A DNA stretch of 28,547 nucleotides from positions 1-28,547 of the forward strand of contig JAVVWR010000041.1 in assembly GCA_036652035.1 (NCBI GenBank), read 5' to 3'. Source of the stretch: JAEZVV01 sp036652035 (GTDB lineage: Bacteria; Pseudomonadota; Gammaproteobacteria; Burkholderiales; Burkholderiaceae_F). Shown here piece by piece: positions 22,939 through 28,547 of this stretch (its first letter is position 1; the number at the start of each line of letters is the position of its first letter). A program made the translations under genes and the position numbers. Under the pieces are notes generated by a model. It did no database searches. It worked only from the letters and a program-made list of their open reading frames with translations, and was not told the DNA's origin.

Positions 22939-23709
22939 ATGCTGATCGAACCGATCCCGGCCCTGACCGATAATTATCTGTGGCTTCTGCGGCAGGGCTC
23001 GCAAGCCGCCGTGGTCGATCCCGGTGACGCTGCGCCGGTGCTCACTCGGCTCGCTGCCGAGAAACTGAGTTTGGTGGCGATTCTAGTCACCCACCACCAC
23101 GCCGACCATGTCGCGGGCATCGCAGCTCTGGTCGAAGCCACCGGCGCCCGAGTATGGGGGCCGGCATCCGAGGACATTCCCGGGGTCGATATCGGACTGG
23201 CGGGCGGCGAGAGCTTCGAATTGCTGGGAACCCGGGTCGAAGTGATCGCCGTGCCCGGCCACACCGCCGGTCACATCGCTTATTGGCTGCCGCAACTGGC
23301 GCCGCCGGCGCTGTTCTGCGGCGACACCTTGTTCGCGGGCGGCTGCGGCCGGATCTTTGAAGGAACTCCCGAACAGATGCTCGCTTCGCTCGATCGTCTC
23401 GCCGCCTTGCCGGCCGCAACCCGGGTCTGCTGCGCCCATGAATACACCGTGGCCAATCTGCGTTTCGCGCGCGCGGTCGAACCCGACAACGCCGAGCTCG
23501 CCGCGCGCCTCGAAACTGCCACGGCGATGCGCGCCCGCGGCGAGCCGACGCTGCCATCGACCCTCGGCTTGGAACTGGCGACCAATCCTTTCCTGCGCTC
23601 GGGGCAAGCCGCGTCGAGCGCCGCCGCCGCCGCTCATGGCGCCACCGAGCCCACCGACCGGCTAGCAAGCTTTACGGCTTTGCGAGCCTGGAAAAACAAT
23701 TTCCGCTGA
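22939..23709 (+). CDS. gloB: Hydroxyacylglutathione hydrolase (glyoxalase II)
   Basis: Metallo-beta-lactamase-fold hydrolase, 256 residues, that splits S-lactoylglutathione to lactate and glutathione in the methylglyoxal pathway. The metal-binding motif is THHHADH (51-57), followed by VPGHTAGHIAYW, FCGDTLFAGGCGRIFEG and CAHEYTVANLRFA, and the C-terminal glyoxalase II domain ends LASFTALRAWKNNFR. The ATG at 22939 gives the standard MLIEPIPALTDNY start. It implies that the organism uses glutathione, relevant to the YbdK-type ligase and arsenic genes upstream. Divergent from the methyltransferase. Confidence 0.95.
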   Translation: MLIEPIPALTDNYLWLLRQGSQAAVVDPGDAAPVLTRLAAEKLSLVAILVTHHHADHVAGIAALVEATGARVWGPASEDIPGVDIGLAGGESFELLGTRVEVIAVPGHTAGHIAYWLPQLAPPALFCGDTLFAGGCGRIFEGTPEQMLASLDRLAALPAATRVCCAHEYTVANLRFARAVEPDNAELAARLETATAMRARGEPTLPSTLGLELATNPFLRSGQAASSAAAAAHGATEPTDRLASFTALRAWKNNFR

Positions 23710-23719
23710 CCCGGTCAAC

Positions 23720-23749
23720 TTGACTGGCTTTTGATACGTTTTCTACACT
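23720..23749 (+). promoter_or_regulatory. Sigma-70 promoter of mltD
   Basis: TTGACT (23720-23725), an 18-base spacer and TACACT (23744-23749) form a good promoter just after gloB. Transcription would begin near 23756, about 20 bases before the mltD ATG. Confidence 0.65.
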
Positions 23750-23775
23750 GCCTTGATTCTTCTGGGATTTTCCTG

Positions 23776-25323
23776 ATGCAGCGTTTTTTCGCGGCGCCTT
23801 GCGCTCTGATCTTCGCCAGTCTGGCCGGCGCCGCGATGGCCTCCGACTTGCCGTCGGACACCCTCGTCAACGTCGGCTCCACACCGCAGGTCGCCAGCGT
23901 CGCCCCCTCGCTGCCGCAGCCCGATCCGCTCGGAGCCCTGCTCTTTACCCTGCCCGCCATGGCCGACGACCTCGGCGCCGAGCCGCCGGTTCCGCCGCGC
24001 GACATCTGGGAGCGAATCCGCCGCGGCTTTGCGATGCAAGAGCTCGACACCCCGATCGCCGAGCAACGCACCCGCTGGTACGCCGGCCAACCGGAATACT
24101 TCGCGCGCATGTCCAAGCGCGCCGGCCGCTACCTTTATCACATCGTCGAAGAGGTCGAGGCACGCGGCATGCCGACCGAACTCGCCCTGCTGCCCTTCGT
24201 GGAAAGTGCGTTCCAGCCCGAGGCGCAGTCGGTCGCCAAGGCCGCCGGACTGTGGCAATTCGTGCCAGCCACCGGCAAGGACTTCGACCTCGCGCAGAAC
24301 ATGTGGAAGGACGAACGCCGCGACGTGCTCGAATCCACCCGCGCCGCGCTCGACTACCTGCAAAAGCTCTACAACATGTTCGGCGACTGGCACCTGGCGC
24401 TCGCCGCCTACAACTGGGGCGAAGGTTCGGTCTCGCGGGCGATCGAAAAAAACCGCAAGGCCGGTAAGTCCACCGGCTATCTCGATCTGAAGATGCCGCT
24501 GGAGACCCAGCACTACGTGCCCAAGCTGCAGGCGGTCAAGAACCTGGTGGCCACGCCCGAGAACTTCAACCTTCGCCTGCCGGCGGTCGAGAACGAACCT
24601 TACTTCGTGCGCGTTGACAAGGAGCGCGACATCGACGTCAAGACCGCGGCCAAACTGGCGGAGATGAAGCTCGACGAGTTCATCGCTCTCAACCCCAGCT
24701 TCAACCGGCCGGTGATCGTCGCCTCGCACAACACGCCCTTGTTGCTGCCTGCCGACAAGGTTGACGTCTTCACCGCCAACCTGGCGGCGTGGAAGGCCAC
24801 GGGCCAGCCGCTGGCGAGCTGGACCGTGCACCGCATCAAAAGTGGCGAGACGCTCGCCTCGGTGGCCAAACGCGTGGGCTTGAGCGAAGCCCAGCTGCGC
24901 GACGCCAACCGTATCCCGACCCGCTACAAACCCACGCCCGGCTCGACGCTTCTGATCCCGCGCGACGAGACCATGACCGAGGACATTCCGGCCGCCAGCC
25001 AGGATGCCCAGCTTGCCCTGGTGCCCGAACAACGACTGCGCAAGCTGACCTACCGCGTGCGCAAGGGCGACACGGTGGCCACGGTAGCCAAGCGCTGGAA
25101 TGTGAGCCCGCAGGACGTGATCGCATGGAACGGCCTGAGCAGAAACAGCCTCTTCTCTGGCCAGCGCCTCACTCTCAACGTGCCGTATACGCCGCGGACC
25201 GCCGTCGCCAAGAATGGCAAGAGTGGCAAATCCAGCGCCAAAGCGACCCGTTCGGGCTCGACCAAGGTCGCCACCGGCCGCAGCAGCAAGCGCGCTCCGG
25301 TCAAGAACACGGCCAAACGCTAA
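23776..25323 (+). CDS. mltD: Membrane-bound lytic murein transglycosylase D with two LysM domains
   Basis: Periplasmic peptidoglycan lyase, 515 residues. A signal peptide (FFAAPCALIFASLAGAAMA-S) ends near residue 22; it has no clear lipobox, unlike the E. coli lipoprotein, so it may be soluble or attached through LysM. The SLT catalytic domain (about 95-235) has the catalytic Glu at about 143 (LLPFVESAFQPEA) and GLWQFVPATGKDF, AAYNWGEGSVSRAI. Two LysM repeats follow: WTVHRIKSGETLASVAKRVG and YRVRKGDTVATVAKRWNVS. The C-terminus is a Lys/Ser/Thr-rich basic tail. ATG 23776 is chosen for the signal peptide and the promoter location. It ends in a strong bidirectional terminator. Confidence 0.93.
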   Translation: MQRFFAAPCALIFASLAGAAMASDLPSDTLVNVGSTPQVASVAPSLPQPDPLGALLFTLPAMADDLGAEPPVPPRDIWERIRRGFAMQELDTPIAEQRTRWYAGQPEYFARMSKRAGRYLYHIVEEVEARGMPTELALLPFVESAFQPEAQSVAKAAGLWQFVPATGKDFDLAQNMWKDERRDVLESTRAALDYLQKLYNMFGDWHLALAAYNWGEGSVSRAIEKNRKAGKSTGYLDLKMPLETQHYVPKLQAVKNLVATPENFNLRLPAVENEPYFVRVDKERDIDVKTAAKLAEMKLDEFIALNPSFNRPVIVASHNTPLLLPADKVDVFTANLAAWKATGQPLASWTVHRIKSGETLASVAKRVGLSEAQLRDANRIPTRYKPTPGSTLLIPRDETMTEDIPAASQDAQLALVPEQRLRKLTYRVRKGDTVATVAKRWNVSPQDVIAWNGLSRNSLFSGQRLTLNVPYTPRTAVAKNGKSGKSSAKATRSGSTKVATGRSSKRAPVKNTAKR

Positions 25324-25335
25324 AGGCCTTCAGAC

Positions 25336-25367
25336 AAAAAACGCGGCACCGAAGTGCCGCGTTTTTT
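25336..25367. terminator. Bidirectional terminator between mltD and the nitronate monooxygenase-like gene
   Basis: A perfect eight-base-pair GC stem (CGCGGCAC/GTGCCGCG) around a four-base loop is flanked by six As and six Ts. It ends the plus-strand mltD transcript and, on the minus strand, where the loop reads TTCG closed by C-G, the converging gene at 25382-26599. Confidence 0.92.
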
Positions 25368-25381
25368 ATTGGGAAAAGCGT

Positions 25382-26599
25382 TTAACGCCGCCCCAGAGTC
25401 AACGGCATACGGCCAGAAAGCAGGTACTCAACCAGCTCGCGCGCCGGCCGCACCGCGTCACCGAAAGGCAGGCTCGCCGAGCCGCGGAAGAACAAGCCCT
25501 TGGAGACTTCGCCGCGCATCGCCGCCGCCAGTTGGCTGTCGATGCAGAACTGGCCGAACTTGGAAATGCCGTCGCGCAGGCCGCAGGACGACAGGCAGTT
25601 GAGCGCCACCGCACACTTGCCAGCGGTCTCTCGCAGCGCTTCCTTGACTTCGATCACTCGCTGCGCCGCCTTCTCGCGCAGGCGCGACTCCTGGCTCAGG
25701 TAGCGGTCCAGCCAGGGCGTGCGCACCGCGCGCGCCGGCAGACCGGCCACGCTGATGAACTCGACCATGTCGGCCGGGCCGGCTTCGGCCAGCACCCGCT
25801 TGAAATTGGGATGAGCGTCACCCTCTTCGCTGACAGCAAACGCGGTGCCCAGCTGAACCGCGGAGTAGCCGATCGACAACAGTTCGCGCACCTGCTCGTG
25901 CGAGTTGACCCCGCCCGCGGCGATGAAAGGAACCGCGTCGGGCGCCAGACCGAGTTCGCGCAGCGCGGTCTGGATTTCTTCCATCACGCGGGCGAAGTCG
26001 AAACGGCCATCGCCCAGATCCTCGATGCGAGCGGCTCCCAGGTGCCCCCCCGCATGAGCCGGGTGCTCGATCACCACCGCATCCGGCAGACGACCCTTGC
26101 GCATCCAGCGTTTGAAAACCAGCGCCACGCCACGGGCATCGGACAGGATAGGCACCAGGGCCACGTCCGGGAAACCCGCCGCCAGCTCCGGCAGATCGAG
26201 CGGCAGGCCGGCACCCATCACGATCGCGTCGGCGCCGGATTCGCACGCCTGGCGGATCAGAGCGGGATGCTGGTCAACCGCCTTCATCACATTGACGGCA
26301 ATCGCGCCGTGGCCGCCGGCGGCGGCACGGGCCGCGCGAACCTCACGGTCAAGCGCCACCAGATTGTGGCCTTCCAGAATGACGCGGTCGCGCACGCCGC
26401 GACCGGCGTCAACCAGATCCGCATGGTGGTGGCGCAGATCAACCGAGGCGATGGTTCCCAGCGCACCCGTTCGAGCGACGGCTGACGCCAAGCGGTGTGC
26501 GGAGACGCCCACGCCCATCCCCCCCTGGACGACGGGCAGCAAAGCCTTGCCCTTGAGCATGAGAGGACGGAGACCGTTGGCGGCAAGCAGCTCGAACAT
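25382..26599 (-). CDS. Nitronate monooxygenase / 2-nitropropane dioxygenase-family flavoprotein
   Basis: FMN-dependent TIM-barrel enzyme of the NPD family, 405 residues. Features are LLPVVQGGMGVGVS near the N-terminus, GADAIVMGAGLPLDLPEL, the HAGGHLG motif and FIAAGGVNSHEQVRELLSIGYSAVQLGTAF, the phosphate-binding end of the barrel. The family includes nitronate monooxygenases and enoyl-type or quinone reductases, so the substrate is uncertain. A C-terminal extension with several Cys (NCLSSCGL, QFCIDS) looks like a subgroup feature. ATG 26599 is chosen because AAGGA lies seven bases upstream; a longer open frame upstream adds no family sequence. It is divergent from fabI, and NPD-type flavoproteins next to fatty-acid genes are common. 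Confidence 0.88.
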   Translation of the reverse strand: MFELLAANGLRPLMLKGKALLPVVQGGMGVGVSAHRLASAVARTGALGTIASVDLRHHHADLVDAGRGVRDRVILEGHNLVALDREVRAARAAAGGHGAIAVNVMKAVDQHPALIRQACESGADAIVMGAGLPLDLPELAAGFPDVALVPILSDARGVALVFKRWMRKGRLPDAVVIEHPAHAGGHLGAARIEDLGDGRFDFARVMEEIQTALRELGLAPDAVPFIAAGGVNSHEQVRELLSIGYSAVQLGTAFAVSEEGDAHPNFKRVLAEAGPADMVEFISVAGLPARAVRTPWLDRYLSQESRLREKAAQRVIEVKEALRETAGKCAVALNCLSSCGLRDGISKFGQFCIDSQLAAAMRGEVSKGLFFRGSASLPFGDAVRPARELVEYLLSGRMPLTLGRR

Positions 26600-26715
26600 C
26601 AGCGAATCCTTGAATTGCGAAGGACCGAGTGTGGGCGCCCATTCACGGTTGCGCTTGATGCACATCAAGACCTTTCTGCAACTTTGGGGCATCAGCCCCC
26701 TCCCACGCACTCTTC

Positions 26716-26745
26716 TATACTCGCGCGATCGATCACCCGGTGATC
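26716..26745 (+). promoter_or_regulatory. fabI -10 element and adjoining palindrome
   Basis: TATACT at 26716-26721 is a good -10 with only a weak -35. Just downstream, at about +3 to +17, lies a perfect 15-base palindrome GATCACC-C-GGTGATC (26731-26745). A centre of one base cannot form an RNA hairpin, so it is more likely a protein-binding site on DNA controlling fabI. The protein is not identified. Confidence 0.5.
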
Positions 26746-26773
26746 ATTCCCCGAACAAAAATACGGACCTCCC

Positions 26774-27565
26774 ATGGCCTTTCTCTCCGGCAAGCGCCTC
26801 CTCATTACCGGCCTGCTTTCCAACCGCTCGATCGCCTACGGCATCGCGAAAGCCTGCCAGCGCGAAGGCGCCGAGCTCGCTTTCACCTACGTCGGCGAGC
26901 GTTTCAAGGATCGCATTACCGAATTTGCCGCCGAATTCGGCTCGGACATGGTGTTCGAGATGGACGTCGGCAGCGACGAGCAGATCGCCGCCACCATCGA
27001 CGGCATTCGCGCACGCTGGGGCCACCTCGACGGCCTGGTGCATTCGATCGGCTTTGCGCCGCGCGATGCCATCACCGGCGATTTCGTCGAAGGCTTGTCA
27101 CGCGAGAGCTTCCGCATCGCGATGGACATCTCGGCCTACTCCTTCCCGGCGCTGGCCAAGGCGGCGCTGCCCTTGATGGAAGGCCGGCCGGCCTCGGTAC
27201 TGACGCTCTCCTATCTCGGCGCCGAGCGCGTCGTCCCCAACTACAACACCATGGGCGTGGCCAAGGCCGCGCTCGAGGCAAGCACCCGCTATCTGGCAGC
27301 GAGCCTGGGGCCGCGCGGCATTCGCGCCAATGCGATCTCGGCCGGCCCGATCAAGACCTTGGCCGCCGCCGGCATCCAGGGCTTCTCCAAGCTGCTGCAC
27401 TTCATGGAAGCCAACGCTCCGCTGCGCCGCACGGTGACGATCGACGAGGTGGGCAATGTCGCCGCCTTCCTGCTCTCCGACATGGCGAGCGGCATGACCG
27501 GCGACGTGGTCTACGTTGACGCCGGCTTTCACTCCGTGGCCATCGGCCCCAACGCAGCAGACTGA
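26774..27565 (+). CDS. fabI: Enoyl-[acyl-carrier-protein] reductase (NADH), FabI
   Basis: Short-chain dehydrogenase-fold enzyme, 263 residues (E. coli 262), catalysing the last reductive step of the fatty acid elongation cycle. The NAD site is KRLLITGLLSNRSIAYGIAK. The catalytic residues Tyr147, Tyr157 and Lys164 (SYLGAERVVPNYNTMGVAK) sit one residue on from E. coli Tyr146, Tyr156 and Lys163. The C-terminal DVVYVDAGFHSVAIG is typical. The TGA overlaps the start of the next gene (TGATG). A triclosan-target-type FabI rather than FabK/FabL/FabV. Confidence 0.97.
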   Translation: MAFLSGKRLLITGLLSNRSIAYGIAKACQREGAELAFTYVGERFKDRITEFAAEFGSDMVFEMDVGSDEQIAATIDGIRARWGHLDGLVHSIGFAPRDAITGDFVEGLSRESFRIAMDISAYSFPALAKAALPLMEGRPASVLTLSYLGAERVVPNYNTMGVAKAALEASTRYLAASLGPRGIRANAISAGPIKTLAAAGIQGFSKLLHFMEANAPLRRTVTIDEVGNVAAFLLSDMASGMTGDVVYVDAGFHSVAIGPNAAD

Positions 27566-27942
27566 TGAAAACCTCCCGTCTCTGGTTCACGCTCGGCGCC
27601 TTGCTGGCCATGGTCGCCGTGGCGCTCGGCGCCTTTGCCGCTCATGGCCTCAAGAAGCTCGTCGCGCCGGAACTGGTCGAGACATTCCAATACGGCGTCG
27701 ACTACCAGTTCATTCACGCGCTCGCCCTGCTCGTGTGCGCCTGGGCTGCCACCCAATGGAACGCCCGCCTCGTCAATGCCGCGGCGGTGCTGTTCCTGAT
27801 CGGGATGGCCGGCTTCAGCCTGAGCCTCTACATCCTGGTGCTGACCGAATGGCGGCCGTGGCCGCTGATCACTCCGGCAGGCGGCTTGGCCATGATGCTG
27901 GGCTGGCTGTGCTTGGCGATCGCTCCCTGGCGCTCGCGTTAG
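27565..27942 (+). CDS. DUF423 (YgdD-family) membrane protein
   Basis: Small inner-membrane protein, 125 residues with four hydrophobic helices. Family features are GAFAAHGLKKLV (about 22-33), YQFIHALALL (about 47-56) and the TPAGGLAMMLGW segment (about 102-113). Function unknown. Translation is coupled to fabI by the TGATG overlap, so it is the second gene of that operon. Confidence 0.88.
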   Translation: MKTSRLWFTLGALLAMVAVALGAFAAHGLKKLVAPELVETFQYGVDYQFIHALALLVCAWAATQWNARLVNAAAVLFLIGMAGFSLSLYILVLTEWRPWPLITPAGGLAMMLGWLCLAIAPWRSR

Positions 27943-27955
27943 GAGCGCGCCGCAC

Positions 27956-28375
27956 TCACTGCGGTGCCGTCTCGCGAAAGCGCTGATGCATCAATAGATG
28001 GAACGGCGCGGCGGGCGGCGCCGGCAGCCGCTCGAAAGCCAGTTTGCCGCGCATGCAGCTCCACACCCGCGTGCTGCGATCGGCCAGCAGTTGCTGCACC
28101 GTTCCATCGGCAGCGATCACCACAACAAAGGAGAACGGCTGCGCGTCCGCGGCCGCCGCTCCCGTGGTGCATTCCTGATAGATCCGGGAATAGGGCCCGC
28201 CAAAAGCTGGCAGCAGCACGCGGCCATGCCAGTCACGCTGGGCGGTTTCGTCAGCGACGGCGGCGGCACGGGCCGGAGCGAAAGCCGCCGCGGCCATGTC
28301 TTGCGCCCATGCCGTTGCAGTGACGCACAACAGGACGGCGCCGAGCGCCAAGGAATGCGGTTTCAAAGAGAGCAC
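27956..28375 (-). CDS. Small exported protein of unknown function
   Basis: No family recognised. From a GTG at 28375 it is 139 residues, beginning with a clear signal peptide (LKPHSLALGAVLLCVTATAWA-Q), followed by an Ala-rich stretch and a small domain with two Cys (YQECTTGAA and RVWSCMRGKL) that could form a disulfide in the periplasm. An ATG at 28426 in frame would add 17 residues ahead of the signal peptide. The GTG is preferred because the hydrophobic segment then starts at the usual distance; confidence in the start is modest. It converges on the DUF423 gene with only 13 bases between. Confidence 0.65.
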   Translation of the reverse strand: MLSLKPHSLALGAVLLCVTATAWAQDMAAAAFAPARAAAVADETAQRDWHGRVLLPAFGGPYSRIYQECTTGAAAADAQPFSFVVVIAADGTVQQLLADRSTRVWSCMRGKLAFERLPAPPAAPFHLLMHQRFRETAPQ

Positions 28376-28511
28376 GTGCGAAATCCCATCAACGAGTCCT
28401 AAGCTTGGCGCGGATAGTAATGGCACGCAGCACGGCTTTGCGGCACCAACATCCGATTCGTGTTTCGTGCATTTTTCTCAACCACTGTCCGCGCTAGCCG
28501 ACCGAACTGCC

Positions 28512-28547
28512 ATGCCCCCCACTGCCCGCCCGCTAATCTGTCTCATC
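28512..28547 (+). CDS. Possible first codons of a gene running off the window
   Basis: An ATG at 28512 opens a frame (MPPTARPLICLI) that is still open at the window end. There is no strong ribosome site, and twelve codons cannot be identified. The 85 bases before it show no clear promoter. Confidence 0.2.
   Translation, partial: MPPTARPLICLI

Noticed and set aside
1..28547. CRISPR arrays, insertion sequences, integrases, rRNA genes
   Set aside because: No regularly spaced repeats, transposase or integrase motifs, or rRNA sequence were recognised anywhere in the window.

Overview
The window is GC-rich and densely coded and looks like a betaproteobacterial chromosome. The right half carries a housekeeping block in the order fabI, mltD, gloB, a yafS-like methyltransferase, rnhA, dnaQ and tRNA. 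This is close to the arrangement known from E. coli. The left 16 kb is an arsenic metabolism region, and nearly every gene there either belongs to a named arsenic family or is plausibly tied to thiol and metalloid handling.

Layout. Positions 63-2460 encode a MASE1-type membrane histidine kinase and a FixJ/TtrR-like response regulator. About 450 bases without a recognisable gene follow. Positions 2914-5263 encode a CPA2-type cation/proton antiporter overlapping a YbdK-type glutamate-cysteine ligase homologue. Position 5460 starts an ArsP-type permease with three Cys-Cys pairs in its central loop. Converging on it from the other strand is arrA-arrB-arrD (10618 down to 6571): a Tat-exported molybdopterin arsenate respiratory reductase, its four-cluster ferredoxin subunit and a TorD-family chaperone. 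A 321-base divergent control region separates arrA from arsR-arsI-acr3-arsC-arsD-arsA (10940-15722), a full detoxification operon. A ychJ gene, a strong terminator and tRNA-Val(CAC) close the arsenic region.

From 16426 to 22869 the minus strand holds dnaQ, an RND efflux pump with its membrane fusion protein, rnhA and the methyltransferase. The pump pair lies between rnhA and dnaQ, which are neighbours in many proteobacteria. The plus strand then carries gloB and mltD; a nitronate monooxygenase-like gene faces mltD across a bidirectional terminator; and fabI with a DUF423 membrane gene follows. The window ends with a small exported protein on the minus strand and perhaps the first codons of another gene.

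How the genes may work together. ArrAB would respire arsenate in the periplasm, producing arsenite. ArsC reduces arsenate that reaches the cytoplasm, ArsD hands arsenite to the ArsA ATPase, and Acr3 exports it. ArsI (C-As lyase) and ArsP (organoarsenical permease) extend the set to methylated arsenicals. The kinase/regulator pair is a candidate switch for the respiratory operon, and the antiporter/YbdK pair a candidate thiol or pH-homeostasis module; both of these roles are inferred from position only. No arrC membrane anchor, arsM, arsH, integrase or transposase was seen in the window.
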